Source: Numidum massiliense
GTDB taxonomy: Bacteria > Bacillota > Bacilli > Thermoactinomycetales > Novibacillaceae
DNA length: 64,000 nt
Assembly (NCBI RefSeq): GCF_001375555.1
Contig: NZ_CTDZ01000009.1
Coordinates: forward strand, 3,217,758-3,281,757
Direction of reading: 5' to 3'
Both the position numbers and the translations under genes were made by a program. The notes beneath the pieces are model-generated. The model was not told the DNA's origin and ran no database searches. It worked only from the letters and a program-made list of their open reading frames with translations. Shown here in pieces: positions 1-9,125 of this stretch (positions within the stretch are counted from its first letter, which is position 1; the number at the start of each line of letters is the position of its first letter).

Positions 1-1
1 C

Positions 2-1273
2 GTGCATCGGGACAGTATCGATTTTGATAAAATGGAGGTTCAGCCAGGGGACGAGGAACCGCGCGCGTTTTCTTATGAGACGACGACGTTCAATCAAGAC
101 CAGTTGCCGTGTTGGCTCACGTTTACGAAAGAGGAAACGCACCAAGTCATTCGCGATAATTTGCATCGCGCGCCGATGTATTCCGGTATTATTGAAGGGA
201 CGGGACCGCGCTACTGCCCGTCGATCGAAGATAAGATCGTCCGCTTCGCCGACAAAAACCGGCACCAAGTATTTTTGGAACCGGAAGGGCGCCATACGGC
301 AGAAATGTACGTGCAAGGGCTGTCGACGAGCTTGCCGGAAGAAGTGCAACAGCGCATGTTGCGCACCGTCCCCGGTATGGAGGACGTGCGTATGATGCGC
401 GCTGGCTACGCGATTGAGTACGACGCAATCGTACCGACGCAACTGTGGCCGTCGCTAGAGACGAAACGGGTGAAAAACTTGTTTACTGCCGGACAAATCA
501 ACGGTACGTCAGGTTATGAAGAGGCGGCCGGACAAGGGATTATGGCGGGCATTAACGCCGCGCGCCGAGTACAGAAGCAAGAACCGCTCGTCCTTGACCG
601 TTCCGAGGCGTACATCGGCGTTATGATTGACGACCTCGTGACCAAAGGGACGAATGAGCCGTACCGACTGTTGACGTCGCGTGCCGAATTTCGCCTGTTG
701 CTCCGGCACGATAACGCCGACTGGCGCCTGACGGACATCGGCTATCGGATCGGCTTAATTAAAGAAGAGCGCTACGTGCGCTTTCAGCAAAAGAAGGCGG
801 CAGTTGAGGCGGAACTTCAGCGACTGCAAGAGACGAAAGTGCGTCCGGAGCCGGAAGTACAAGCGATTTTGGAAAGAATTGATTCCAAACGGTTGGACAA
901 CGCTGTCCCTCTGGCGAGCCTGCTCAGGCGGCCAGAAGTGAAATACACGCACATCGCGCAAATGAGTCCGCCAGAGCAACCACTCGGTGACGACGTACAA
1001 GAACAAGTAGAAGTACAGATCAAATACGAAGGGTACATCCGTAAATCGTTGCTGCAAGTGGAGCGGATGAAAAAGCTAGAGAACAAGCGGATTCCGGATT
1101 GGGTTGACTATGACCGCATTTCCGGACTCGCCTCGGAATCGCGAGAGAAACTGAAGAGGATCCAACCGGTGTCGATCGGCCAAGCGAGCCGCATTTCCGG
1201 CGTTAATCCGGCTGACATCTCCATCCTGCTCGTATATATTGAACAAGGTGGGCGTATTCACAATGCGACATGA
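2..1273 (+). CDS. mnmG: MnmG (GidA), tRNA uridine 5-carboxymethylaminomethyl modification subunit, 5'-truncated
   Basis: This is the C-terminal 423 residues of the FAD-dependent subunit that, with MnmE, installs the carboxymethylaminomethyl group on U34 of certain tRNAs. The family is about 625 residues, so roughly 200 N-terminal residues, including the Rossmann FAD motif, lie before the window. The segment [16 protein letters not shown], the family stretch [13 protein letters not shown] and the helical C-terminal domain ending near [12 protein letters not shown] identify it. The reading frame is already open at the window edge, so the GTG at base 2 is not a start. It overlaps rsmG by 11 bases, as expected for the conserved mnmEG-rsmG-noc block next to oriC. 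Confidence 0.96.
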   Translation: MHRDSIDFDKMEVQPGDEEPRAFSYETTTFNQDQLPCWLTFTKEETHQVIRDNLHRAPMYSGIIEGTGPRYCPSIEDKIVRFADKNRHQVFLEPEGRHTAEMYVQGLSTSLPEEVQQRMLRTVPGMEDVRMMRAGYAIEYDAIVPTQLWPSLETKRVKNLFTAGQINGTSGYEEAAGQGIMAGINAARRVQKQEPLVLDRSEAYIGVMIDDLVTKGTNEPYRLLTSRAEFRLLLRHDNADWRLTDIGYRIGLIKEERYVRFQQKKAAVEAELQRLQETKVRPEPEVQAILERIDSKRLDNAVPLASLLRRPEVKYTHIAQMSPPEQPLGDDVQEQVEVQIKYEGYIRKSLLQVERMKKLENKRIPDWVDYDRISGLASESREKLKRIQPVSIGQASRISGVNPADISILLVYIEQGGRIHNAT

Positions 1274-1988
1274 CGATTTAGAAGAACGATTTGCTGCGCG
1301 ACTGAAAGAGCAAGGGATTCAGTTATCTGCTCTACAGCGCGACCAGTTTGCGCGTTATTACGAACTGCTCGTCCAGTGGAACAAAAAAATGAACTTGACG
1401 GCGATTACGGAGCGGCCAGACGTGTATTGGAAACATTTTTACGATTCCCTGACGCTCGCCTTTGGGCAAGGCGTAAGCGACGTACGTTACGTGATCGATG
1501 TCGGCTCGGGAGCTGGATTTCCTAGCTTGCCGTTGAAAATTGCATTCCCTCACCTGCAAGTAACGATTGTCGACTCGTTAAACAAACGGCTCACTTTTTT
1601 GCGCGAGCTGTGTACGGAGTTGCTTTTAAGTGATGTACAGACAGTACACGCGCGCGCAGAAGCGCTCGGGCAAGACGGCGATTACCGCGAGGCGTTTGAC
1701 CTCGTCACCGCGCGTGCCGTCGCACGGTTGAACGTGTTAAGTGAATACTGTCTGCCCTTTGCTCGCGTCGGTGGCCAGTTTGTAGCGATGAAAGCGGACG
1801 CTTATGAAGAAGAATTGCACGAAGCGGAGCGGGCGATTGCGCGACTCGGCGGCCGGGTGAGCAACACGCAAACTCTTGCGTTGCCGGAACAGCTCGGTAG
1901 CCGAGCAATCATTACGATTACAAAGGAGCACGTCACGCCGAAAAAATATCCACGCCAACCGGGTACGCCAGCGAAATCGCCACTGTAA
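1263..1988 (+). CDS. rsmG: RsmG (GidB), 16S rRNA G527 N7-methyltransferase
   Basis: SAM-dependent methyltransferase of the 530 loop of 16S rRNA, 241 residues, the usual family length. The glycine-rich SAM motif [17 protein letters not shown] and the later [11 protein letters not shown] segment are typical of RsmG. The start is taken as ATG 1263, preceded by AAGGTGG at 1245-1251; an upstream in-frame TTG (1239) has no useful ribosome binding site. The gene begins inside the last codons of mnmG, implying translational coupling. In Bacillales it marks the origin-proximal gidAB block. Confidence 0.95.
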   Translation: MRHDDLEERFAARLKEQGIQLSALQRDQFARYYELLVQWNKKMNLTAITERPDVYWKHFYDSLTLAFGQGVSDVRYVIDVGSGAGFPSLPLKIAFPHLQVTIVDSLNKRLTFLRELCTELLLSDVQTVHARAEALGQDGDYREAFDLVTARAVARLNVLSEYCLPFARVGGQFVAMKADAYEEELHEAERAIARLGGRVSNTQTLALPEQLGSRAIITITKEHVTPKKYPRQPGTPAKSPL

Positions 1989-2056
1989 TAAAAAAAAACA
2001 TCTACTTTAAACGACACCTTTCGACTCGTTCAACGATGTATCGACACGTTTCGCAA

Positions 2057-2072
2057 TGTTTCACGTGGAACA
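2057..2072. promoter_or_regulatory. parS centromere site upstream of noc
   Basis: TGTTTCACGTGGAACA matches the Bacillus parS consensus TGTTNCACGTGAAACA as a recognised variant, and the identical sequence occurs again inside parB. ParB should nucleate here and spread as a CTP clamp. It lies in the 190-base gap between rsmG and noc. Confidence 0.93.
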
Positions 2073-2110
2073 TTGTCGAACGGGCTCGTATAATTGACGT
2101 AGCATAACAT

Positions 2111-2139
2111 TTTCCGTTAGCAGGGAAATAAGGTAAAAT
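2111..2139 (+). promoter_or_regulatory. candidate sigma-A promoter for noc
   Basis: TTTCCG, a 17-base spacer and TAAAAT lie about 40 bases before the noc start. The -10 is good and the -35 weak, so this is only a plausible assignment. Confidence 0.35.
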
Positions 2140-2180
2140 GACGAATAGTTAGGGGAAGGGAAAGTAGGTGGTATACGGTG

Positions 2181-3005
2181 ATGAAAGAACCGTTTGCACG
2201 ATGGTTTGGATCGCAAACGAATGGCGGACGGACAGAAGAACACGTCGTGCAACTGTCGGTTGAACTCATTGATCCGAGCCCATATCAGCCGCGCACGGTG
2301 TTTAACGACGACAAACTGGAAGAACTGTGTCAAACGATCCGCACTCACGGCATCATCCAGCCGATCGTCGTGCGTAAAAAAGGCGACAGGTATGAGTTGA
2401 TCGCCGGCGAGAGGCGGCTGCGAGCGGTAAAAAAACTAGAATTAGAGAGTATACCCGGTATTGTCCGCGAGTTTAACGATAGCCAAGCGGCTTCGATGGC
2501 ACTTATAGAAAACTTACAACGTGAAGGGTTAACGGCGATCGAGGAAGCGATCGCTTATCGCCAGTTAATCGACTTGCACGGCCTCACACAAGAAAGTCTT
2601 GCGCAACGGTTAGGTAAAGGTCAGTCGACGATAGCAAATAAACTGCGCTTACTCGCACTGTCGCAAGTCGTGCAAGATGCGTTGATGCAGCGAAAACTGA
2701 CGGAGCGGCACGCACGGGCGTTACTCGCCCTGGACGATGCACAAATGCAAGAAAGTATGTTAAAAGAGATCATAGAAAAAGAGTTAAACGTCAAGCAAAC
2801 GGAAAAACGCGTTCAGCAGTTGCGAGAGCAACAACGCGGCAATAAGAAACGTAAGAAACGCTCCGCCATTTCGCGCGACACGCGGTTAGCGCTCAATACG
2901 ATTCGCCAATCAGTAGATATGATTGCGAAGACGGGGTTCGAGGTGTCAACCGACGAGAAAGAGTTCGACAACTACATCCAATTCGTCATAAAAATTCCGA
3001 AATAG
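2181..3005 (+). CDS. noc: Noc, nucleoid occlusion protein (ParB paralogue)
   Basis: Membrane-associated DNA-binding protein that blocks FtsZ assembly over the nucleoid, 274 residues. The N-terminus MKEPFARWFG is the short amphipathic membrane-targeting helix typical of Noc and supports ATG 2181 (a GTG directly before it is also in frame). It is followed by a ParB-type CTP-binding domain with VVRKKGDRYELIAGERRLR and ENLQREGLTAIEEA. The helix-turn-helix is LAQRLGKGQSTIANKLRLL; its GQST version is what distinguishes Noc from ParB. The tail, NYIQFVIKIPK, is typical of Noc. Noc binds ATTTCCCGGGAAAT, which occurs exactly within walK in this window. Confidence 0.95.
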   Translation: MKEPFARWFGSQTNGGRTEEHVVQLSVELIDPSPYQPRTVFNDDKLEELCQTIRTHGIIQPIVVRKKGDRYELIAGERRLRAVKKLELESIPGIVREFNDSQAASMALIENLQREGLTAIEEAIAYRQLIDLHGLTQESLAQRLGKGQSTIANKLRLLALSQVVQDALMQRKLTERHARALLALDDAQMQESMLKEIIEKELNVKQTEKRVQQLREQQRGNKKRKKRSAISRDTRLALNTIRQSVDMIAKTGFEVSTDEKEFDNYIQFVIKIPK

Positions 3006-3054
3006 GAACGGACCGGTTCATTCTATTTTCGTTTTTTACTAAATGATGGTGACT

Positions 3055-3096
3055 CGAGAACGCTTTTCTCGTTATATGATGGTAGTGACATCATAT
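3055..3096. promoter_or_regulatory. two inverted repeats in the noc-parA gap
   Basis: Two dyads lie in tandem before parA. CGAGAA/TTCTCG (3055-3071) has a 5-base loop, and ATATGATG/CATCATAT (3074-3081 and 3089-3096) has a 7-base spacer. Neither is followed by a T run, so an operator or mRNA-processing structure is more likely than a terminator. No known regulator was matched. Confidence 0.4.
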
Positions 3097-3146
3097 CATT
3101 CCCGTTCAGTGGAAGTAAGTTGCTTAACGGTAGAGAGGTGAAACAG

Positions 3147-3908
3147 TTGTCTAAAGTGATTGCCGTTGCGAATCAAAAAGGCGGAGTCGGTAAAACGACG
3201 ACAGCTATTAATTTGGGGGCGAGTCTCGCCTCGCAAGGGAAAAAAATATTGCTCGTAGATATTGACCCGCAGGGCAATACGACGAGTGGGATTGGAATTA
3301 ACAAGGCAGAAGTTGAGCAGTGCATTTACGATATACTCATTAACGACGCGAACCCGCTAGACGTGATTCTTCCGACACTCTTGCCCAACTTAGAAGTGAT
3401 CCCTGCGACGATTCAACTCGCCGGGGCAGAAATTGAACTCGTGCCGACGGTGTCGCGCGAGGTGCGCTTAAAGCGGGCTTTGCAGATCGTTAGCGATTCT
3501 TACGATTATGTCATTATTGATTGTCCGCCGTCACTAGGTGTGCTCACGATTAATTCCTTAACTGCTGCAGATTCGATTTTAATTCCGATTCAGTGTGAGT
3601 ATTACGCATTAGAAGGTCTCAGTCAATTGTTAAACACGATTCGCCTTGTGCAGCGACATTTGAACAAGGAACTGCAAATTGAAGGTGTGTTATTGACGAT
3701 GTTTGATGCACGCACTAATTTAGGCATTCAAGTCGTTGACGAAGTGAAAAAGTATTTTCAAAACAAAGTGTACCGCACCGTTATTCCGCGTAACGTCCGT
3801 CTAAGTGAGGCGCCGAGTCATGGAAAATCGATTATTACGTATGACCCGCGTTCACGCGGCGCCGAAAGTTATATGGATTTGGCAAAGGAAGTGATTGCGC
3901 GTGAGTAA
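3147..3908 (+). CDS. parA: ParA/Soj, chromosome partitioning ATPase
   Basis: Deviant Walker-type ATPase, 253 residues, the same length as B. subtilis Soj. It works with ParB-parS in origin segregation and regulates DnaA. The deviant Walker A KGGVGKTT is at residues 11-18, followed by VDIDPQGN and IIDCPPSLG. The start is TTG 3147, with the SD-like AGAGGTG at 3134-3140; upstream in-frame codons would add residues absent from the family. The gene overlaps parB by 8 bases, so the two should be cotranslated. Confidence 0.97.
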   Translation: MSKVIAVANQKGGVGKTTTAINLGASLASQGKKILLVDIDPQGNTTSGIGINKAEVEQCIYDILINDANPLDVILPTLLPNLEVIPATIQLAGAEIELVPTVSREVRLKRALQIVSDSYDYVIIDCPPSLGVLTINSLTAADSILIPIQCEYYALEGLSQLLNTIRLVQRHLNKELQIEGVLLTMFDARTNLGIQVVDEVKKYFQNKVYRTVIPRNVRLSEAPSHGKSIITYDPRSRGAESYMDLAKEVIARE

Positions 3909-4755
3909 ACGGTTGGGGAAAGGTTTAGACGCGTTAATTCCGACGTTGGACATCGCGGAAGATGACAACGTGACTGAGGTAGCGGTCGACGAGCTTAGAC
4001 CGAACCCGTACCAGCCGCGCAAACATTTTTCCGAAGAGGCGCTGGAAGAATTGGTCGCCTCGATTCGGGTGCACGGCATTGTCCAGCCGCTAGTCGTGCG
4101 CCAATCAATTAAAGGGTACGAAATCGTAGCCGGTGAACGCCGCTATCGCGCCGCGGTACGTGCAAGCTTGGAGTCGGTACCGGTCGTCGTTAAATCGTTT
4201 AGCGATAAACAGGTGATGGAAATCGCGCTGATCGAAAACTTGCAGCGCGAAGATCTCAATCCGATTGAAGTCGCCAATGCTTACCAAAAGCTAATGCAAG
4301 AATTCTCCTTAACACAAGAGGAACTCGCGCTAAAGGTAGGGAAGAGCCGCCCGCATGTCACAAATTTTTTACGGTTGCTACAGTTACCCGCTTCATTGCG
4401 CGAAGATGTTTCACGTGGAACATTGACGATGGGACATGCCCGCGCCTTGTTAGCGATCAAAGATTTGGAACAACAAAAGGCGCTTGCCAGTAAAGTAAAG
4501 CAAGAACAGGCGAGTGTGCGGCAGCTAGAAGAGTGGATTGCCCGCATTAACGAAGCACAACGAAGGAAAGATCAAAAAACGAAGCGCAAAGTAACGCGCG
4601 ACTATGCGCTACAAAGCTATGAAGAAAACTTGCGGACGACGTTAGGCACGGCAGTACGCATTCACGAAGGAAAGAATAAAGGGAAAATCGAGATCGAGTT
4701 TTTTTCCCGCCGCGACTTGGAGCGGCTCATCGAGCTCCTATCGGACAAGCATTAA
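3901..4755 (+). CDS. parB: ParB/Spo0J, chromosome partitioning protein
   Basis: Centromere-binding CTPase, 284 residues, that loads on parS and recruits SMC. Order of parts: ParA-stimulating N-terminus (KRLGKGLDALIP), CTP-binding domain (VAGERRYRA, ENLQREDLNPIEVA), helix-turn-helix (LALKVGKSRPHVTNFLRLL) and a basic dimerisation C-terminus. GTG 3901 is chosen because AAGGAAG lies 10 bases before it and the protein then begins like Spo0J. The gene carries its own parS site at 4407-4422, as in B. subtilis. Confidence 0.97.
   Translation: MSKRLGKGLDALIPTLDIAEDDNVTEVAVDELRPNPYQPRKHFSEEALEELVASIRVHGIVQPLVVRQSIKGYEIVAGERRYRAAVRASLESVPVVVKSFSDKQVMEIALIENLQREDLNPIEVANAYQKLMQEFSLTQEELALKVGKSRPHVTNFLRLLQLPASLREDVSRGTLTMGHARALLAIKDLEQQKALASKVKQEQASVRQLEEWIARINEAQRRKDQKTKRKVTRDYALQSYEENLRTTLGTAVRIHEGKNKGKIEIEFFSRRDLERLIELLSDKH
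4407..4422. promoter_or_regulatory. parS site inside parB
   Basis: A second exact copy of TGTTTCACGTGGAACA sits within the coding sequence at codons for DVSRGTL. B. subtilis spo0J carries the same internal site, so position and sequence are both conserved. Confidence 0.94.
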
Positions 4756-5121
4756 TTGATGCCGAACTGTACGTGTGTACCAGAAAAGTTTGCTCTTAGA
4801 ACTTGCAACAAAAAATTTTTTCGCGAAAAAAATTGCAACTTAAAGCGTGCGAATGACGTCTTACGATTAGGCGTTAATCGGTACGCATACGGGCGGCAGT
4901 TATTCTTCTTTTGCTATGCGACGCTTTGTACGGCATCGCACCGCGTATGTCCGTTTCACGATGTGAACGCTGAACGACGTCTTTTTTTCTTGTCGAGAAG
5001 GGTGTAGTATGTAAGGTATATTTGGCTTGTCGGTGTTCCCAAGGGGGGGCGTTTCGTGACAGCGGCTCCCGTTTTGTCCGAACAGAGAGGGAAATGTAGG
5101 TAAAAGGGTGGAGAAAAGTTA
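4756..5121 (+). other. non-coding gap between parB and the DUF4446 gene
   Basis: About 366 bases. An open frame of 83 codons begins right after the parB stop but has no ribosome binding site and an unnatural composition, so it is not called. A notable AT-rich palindrome, TTTTTTCGCGAAAAAA at 4816-4831, is flanked on both sides by TTGCAA (4803-4808 and 4833-4838). No convincing promoter or terminator was found. Confidence 0.5.
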
Positions 5122-5637
5122 ATGAATTCGTTGCAGGAGTTGTTAGCTCCTTACAGTAGTGAGTGGATCGTTGGGCTTGCATGCGTCCAGTTGATTTTTG
5201 CTGTGTGGCTTCTGATCACTTGGGTGAAGTTCAAAAAAATACGTCGCCAGCAGAAACGTTTACTTAAAGGGGTAAGTGATCAGACGTTAGAAACACTATT
5301 GACGGGTTACGCTGAACGATTACAGGCGGCCGAAACGACAGTGGCCGAATTGTCGGGACTTTTCGAGATACTAGATGAGAGGCTTAAGCAACAGAAGGGA
5401 CGTGTCTCGATTGTTCGTTATAACGCATTGACTGAACAAGGCACTAATCTTAGTTTTTCCATTGCGATCGTCGACGAGGAAAAAAACGGTATCGTCTTAA
5501 GTAGTATATACGGAAGTGAGCAGTCTTACATTTATGCTAAACCGCTAGAGAACGGTGCATCCGAATATCAACTGACACAAGAAGAAAAAAAGGTGATCGC
5601 CATGGCGAGCGAAGTGAAACAAGAAGTGTACGCATAA
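5122..5637 (+). CDS. DUF4446 family membrane-anchored protein
   Basis: 171 residues with one N-terminal membrane segment (about residues 16-33, WIVGLACVQLIFAVWLLI), a coiled-coil linker (about 40-90) and a C-terminal domain. The family signature is readable there: VSIVRYNALTEQGTNLSFS, then VLSSIYGSEQSYIYAKPL. DUF4446 proteins commonly follow parB in Bacillota, and their function is unknown. GGTGGAGAAAAG lies just before ATG 5122. The short membrane anchor with the segment outlined above suggests a cytoplasmic domain held at the membrane; a role linked to segregation or sporulation is inferred from position only. Confidence 0.85.
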   Translation: MNSLQELLAPYSSEWIVGLACVQLIFAVWLLITWVKFKKIRRQQKRLLKGVSDQTLETLLTGYAERLQAAETTVAELSGLFEILDERLKQQKGRVSIVRYNALTEQGTNLSFSIAIVDEEKNGIVLSSIYGSEQSYIYAKPLENGASEYQLTQEEKKVIAMASEVKQEVYA

Positions 5638-5672
5638 AAAACCGCCGCACCTTTAAAAAAAGAAGTGTCATC

Positions 5673-5700
5673 AAATCCCCTTCATGCATGAAGGGGATTT
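5673..5700. terminator. perfect 28-bp palindrome, likely bidirectional terminator
   Basis: The 28 bases are an uninterrupted palindrome centred on ATGCAT, with CCCCTTC/GAAGGGG in each arm and AAA/TTT at the ends. It separates the convergent DUF4446 and yyaC genes, which fits a two-way terminator, although the T runs are short. Confidence 0.65.
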
Positions 5701-5741
5701 CTCATGACTAATCTCCAAAAAGGGCAGAGGAAGACAATGAA

Positions 5742-5755
5742 CTTTCCCGGGAGGT
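5742..5755. promoter_or_regulatory. imperfect Noc-binding-like sequence
   Basis: CTTTCCCGGGAGGT matches 11 of 14 positions of the Noc site ATTTCCCGGGAAAT, including the whole TTTCCCGGGA core. It is non-coding and about 2.7 kb from noc. Binding is uncertain. Confidence 0.35.
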
Positions 5756-5770
5756 TAGACGATCACGCAC

Positions 5771-6364
5771 TTACAACGGCGGAAATTCATTTGTATAACG
5801 CCTGTCCCGCAAACGTGCGATTGACAAGAACAGAGAAGAGGCGATCGTGTCCGCCATTTTAACGACCGTACTTAAACGCGTATTTTGCAACACGATATAC
5901 TCCATAAACCCGCCGACATTAACGATCCCGGTAATGTGTAGGTGACCGACTTCTGGTAACTTCTTATTGACCCCTGCGCCCGGTTTTAGTGGTCCGACGC
6001 CGAGTTGGACGTTACCGACGCTACTCAATTGGCCTAAACAGGCATCGATGGCGATGACCGTCGTCTCTTGGTATTCTAGCGCGATGAGGCGCAGCGTGTC
6101 TTGCAAATTGACAGCGTGTACGGGATGATCTAACGTTCCGAACACGGTGAGTCCGTTGAGCTTTAGTCGATCTAGTTTAGAACCGACAAGCGGCCCTAAG
6201 GAGTCGCCCGTCGAGCGGTCCGTACCGATGCATATACAGACAATTTGGCGCTTATGCTGGCAGTTGTGGAGTGCAGCTAACAGATGCTTTGCCAGCGAGC
6301 TAACCGCTTGAGGATGAGTGTATGCGATACGAAAAGACTGGGCAGCGTTTGCCGATGACGCCAT
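5771..6364 (-). CDS. yyaC: YyaC, spore-protease-related sporulation protein
   Basis: 197 residues, resembling the fold of the Gpr spore protease and hydrogenase-maturation peptidases. Diagnostic segments: VCICIGTDRSTGDSLGPLVG, TLDHPVHAVNL, VIAIDACLGQ and GVGPLKPGAGVNKKLPEVG. In B. subtilis yyaC lies at the same place and is forespore-expressed; its substrate is not settled. ATG 6364 is preferred over an upstream TTG because GGAGG sits 9 bases before it. The gene is head-on to its neighbours, as in B. subtilis. Confidence 0.9.
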   Translation of the reverse strand: MASSANAAQSFRIAYTHPQAVSSLAKHLLAALHNCQHKRQIVCICIGTDRSTGDSLGPLVGSKLDRLKLNGLTVFGTLDHPVHAVNLQDTLRLIALEYQETTVIAIDACLGQLSSVGNVQLGVGPLKPGAGVNKKLPEVGHLHITGIVNVGGFMEYIVLQNTRLSTVVKMADTIASSLFLSIARLRDRRYTNEFPPL

Positions 6365-6465
6365 AACACCCAACCTCCAAAAAAATAATTAGTATCAGTA
6401 TACGGCAATTGACAGTCCAATATACATAAGAGGACAACCTAACTATTATTTGCGGAGGGACTGGC

Positions 6466-7503
6466 ATGAAGCCAAATATTCAGCAGGCGTGGAAGATTTG
6501 CTTTACGATCGTCGGAACGAATATCGGGGCCGGCTTTGCGTCCGGTCGTGAAATATGGGAGTTCTTCGGGAGCTATGGCCTACAGAGTACGGCGTACTTG
6601 CTGTTCTCGATGGCTTTGTTTGCACTCAGCAGTATGATCATTTTGTGGGTAAGTTGGAAAGAGCAGACCGATCACTATTACAGTTTGCTAAAAGTGGTCA
6701 TGGGCGAACGCGCGGCGAAATACTTTGACGGGCTCATCTTACTCTATTTAATCGCCAGCTCACTCGTTATGTACGCTGGCAGCGGCGCCACCTTCACCCA
6801 GTGGAATTGGTCGTACTTACTCGGTTCAAGTTTGCTCGCCATAGCCGTATGGACGATTTTGTTTTTCGATGTCCAGGGCATCCTTTCGCTTAACGTCATG
6901 GTGATGCCGATTTTGACAGTGATCCTCTGTATCGTGTGTCTCGTCTTCTTGAGGCAACACACGGAGCAACCTGACCCCGGAGCGGCAAATCTGCCATGGT
7001 TACCTGTGTGGCCGTCTGCGGTAACGTATACCGCTTTAAATGTCATCCCACTGATGGCCGTGCTAGCGACATTCGGAAAAAAGATCCAGCATCCGCTGGA
7101 AATCGCCATTGCTGGCGGCGGCAGTGCGCTCTGTTTAGGTGCCGTCGGGGTCATGTTAAACGCTGCACTGCTTCGCATCGAGCATCTCATCCCGCTATAC
7201 GATATCCCGCTGTTTGCCCTCATCGAATCATACTCCCCGCTGTGGATCGGCATTGTGTCACTCATTTTGTGGCTGGCGATCTACACGACAGCCGTCAGTA
7301 ACGTGTACGGAGCTGTCTTCCGCATCAAAAGCTGGACAACCGCGCCGCCGTGGTTACTTGCACTCATGTTATCGGTCGGGATGATTCCGCTCGCTCAATT
7401 CGGATTTGCCAAACTGTTGGGCGTCATTTACCCGCTGTACGGTGTCGTCAATATGATCGTATTAGCGATGATTATGTTTTACCCGCTCACTCGCATCCGT
7501 TAA
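6466..7503 (+). CDS. YkvI-family membrane transporter
   Basis: 345 residues with about ten hydrophobic segments over its length, beginning with a helix broken by GTNIGAGFASGREIWEFF, the signature of YkvI proteins (LeuT/APC-like fold). The substrate is unknown for the family; amino acids or small cations are guesses. GGAGGG precedes ATG 6466 at good spacing. It starts about 100 bases from, and divergent to, yyaC, so the two share a regulatory gap. It has no counterpart at this position in B. subtilis. Confidence 0.8.
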   Translation: MKPNIQQAWKICFTIVGTNIGAGFASGREIWEFFGSYGLQSTAYLLFSMALFALSSMIILWVSWKEQTDHYYSLLKVVMGERAAKYFDGLILLYLIASSLVMYAGSGATFTQWNWSYLLGSSLLAIAVWTILFFDVQGILSLNVMVMPILTVILCIVCLVFLRQHTEQPDPGAANLPWLPVWPSAVTYTALNVIPLMAVLATFGKKIQHPLEIAIAGGGSALCLGAVGVMLNAALLRIEHLIPLYDIPLFALIESYSPLWIGIVSLILWLAIYTTAVSNVYGAVFRIKSWTTAPPWLLALMLSVGMIPLAQFGFAKLLGVIYPLYGVVNMIVLAMIMFYPLTRIR

Positions 7504-7569
7504 ACGATTGCTATTCTCGTTTATTCACCGTATAATGAAGCAAAAAGAGACAGGCAGTGTGAGCGTGAA

Positions 7570-7782
7570 GTGGAAAAAAAACAGTTTGGCTTAGGCGATA
7601 TTGTACAAATGAAAAAACCGCATCCGTGTGGAACGAATGCTTGGAAAATCATTCGCATGGGGATGGATATTCGCTTAAAGTGTACGGGCTGCCAGCACAG
7701 TGTGCTATTGCCGCGCACCCGGTTTGAACGGCGCTTAAAAAAAGTGTTAATCCCCGCCGCCCCAGAGCAGGAACAACAATGA
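7570..7782 (+). CDS. yyzM: YyzM, DUF951 small protein
   Basis: 70 residues, GTG start, matching the DUF951 pattern: GDIVQMKKPHPCGTNAWKI, RMGMDIRLKCTGCQHSVLL, then PRTRFERRLKKV. The cysteine in HPCG and the CTGC pair suggest metal binding or a nucleic-acid-binding fold. Function is unknown, but it regularly lies next to ychF near the origin in Bacillota. Translation likely begins at GTG 7570. Confidence 0.88.
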   Translation: MEKKQFGLGDIVQMKKPHPCGTNAWKIIRMGMDIRLKCTGCQHSVLLPRTRFERRLKKVLIPAAPEQEQQ

Positions 7783-7925
7783 GCGAACTCGTGCTACGAC
7801 GGGAACGCTTTTTTTGTGGAAGTTTTGCTGCTGTACGTGCGTTCGGTGATCATTGAAGGGAAAAGTCCGGTAGTTTCGTTTGGCGGTTAAGACGAATTTT
7901 AATGATGGAAAGGATTGGTTTTTGC

Positions 7926-9023
7926 GTGCTGTCAACTGGAATCGTTGGATTACCAAATGTAGGAAAATCAACGCTATTTAATGCGATCACACAAGCGGGG
8001 GCGGAGTCGGCCAACTACCCGTTTTGCACGATCGACCCAAACGTCGGCGTGGTGGAAGTGCCTGACCGGCGTCTCGATCAATTGGCGGATATCATTAAGC
8101 CGCAGCGGGTGTTGCCAACCGCGTTTCAATTTGTCGACATCGCCGGCCTCGTCAAAGGGGCGAGTAAAGGCGAAGGGCTAGGAAACCAATTTTTATCCCA
8201 CATCCGCGAAGTCGATGCGATCGTGCACGTTGTGCGCTGCTTTAAAGATAAAAACGTGACACACGTCTCCGGAGCGGAGGACCCGGTCGCCGATATTACG
8301 ACGATCAACTTAGAATTGATCCTCGCCGACTTAGAGACGGTGGAGCGACGTATCGATCGCGTCTCGCGGCAACTTAAGACGGGAGAGAAGCGATATAAAC
8401 TGGAAAAGGCGCTGCTCGAACGGATTAGAGACGCTTTTGAGCGGGAATTGCCGGCGCGCAGCGTGGTGGTGACAGAAGACGAGCGCCCGCTGTTGCGCAA
8501 CTTGCACTTGCTAACAATGAAGCCGATCCTATACGTCGCCAACGTCGGCGAGGACGACATAATGGCGGTCGAGGACAATCCGTACGTGCAGCGCGTGCGC
8601 GAGTTCGCCGCGGGCGAAGGTGCCGAGGTCATTCCGATCAGTGCGAAAGTAGAAGCGGAAATTTCCGAATTGGAAGGCGAAGACAAGGCGCTGTTTTTGG
8701 AAGAACTCGGTTTAGAAGAGGCTGGCCTCGATCGGCTCATTCGCGCCGCTTACCGCTTACTCGGGTTGATGACGTTTTTTACGGCAGGTGAGAAAGAAGT
8801 GCGCGCCTGGACGGTGCGACAGGGGGCAAAAGCGCCCCAGGCGGCCGGGACGATTCATACCGACTTCGAACGCGGCTTTATTCGCGCCGAAGTCGTCTCC
8901 TATGACGATTTGCTCGCCGCAGGGTCATACGCTGGCGCCCGTGAAAAAGGTGTGCTGCGGTTGGAAGGGAAAGACTACGAAGTGCAAGACGGCGATGTGA
9001 TGCACTTCCGCTTTAATGTGTAA
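7926..9023 (+). CDS. ychF: YchF/Ola1-type ATPase
   Basis: Ribosome-associated P-loop ATPase of the Obg group, 365 residues, exactly the usual length with GTG 7926 as start (GGAAAGGA at 7909-7916). The P-loop GLPNVGKST is at residues 8-16. The G4 position NVGE in place of NKxD gives preference for ATP. The C-terminal TGS-type domain includes [18 protein letters not shown] and MHFRFNV. The longer frame from 7902 would add eight residues that the family lacks. It precedes rpsF, as in B. subtilis (yyaF). Confidence 0.96.
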   Translation: MLSTGIVGLPNVGKSTLFNAITQAGAESANYPFCTIDPNVGVVEVPDRRLDQLADIIKPQRVLPTAFQFVDIAGLVKGASKGEGLGNQFLSHIREVDAIVHVVRCFKDKNVTHVSGAEDPVADITTINLELILADLETVERRIDRVSRQLKTGEKRYKLEKALLERIRDAFERELPARSVVVTEDERPLLRNLHLLTMKPILYVANVGEDDIMAVEDNPYVQRVREFAAGEGAEVIPISAKVEAEISELEGEDKALFLEELGLEEAGLDRLIRAAYRLLGLMTFFTAGEKEVRAWTVRQGAKAPQAAGTIHTDFERGFIRAEVVSYDDLLAAGSYAGAREKGVLRLEGKDYEVQDGDVMHFRFNV

Positions 9024-9125
9024 CGACTTGTACTTGAGTGAACATTCCTCGGGCACACCTTATTGGCAAGCACATGTGCCACCGTGTGCGGGACTCACAT
9101 TTAAGTCACTATTTGTTCGCTTCTC

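Noticed and set aside
2074-2080. Spo0A box TGTCGAA next to parS
   Set aside because: A 7-base match is expected often by chance and no second box or promoter overlap supports it.
4953-4968. parS-like GTTTCACGATGTGAAC
   Set aside because: Two extra bases split the palindrome and the flanks do not match; ParB needs the exact 16-bp spacing.
4756-5007. 83-codon open frame after parB
   Set aside because: Begins directly at the parB stop, lacks a ribosome site and has a cysteine/arginine-heavy, non-protein-like composition.
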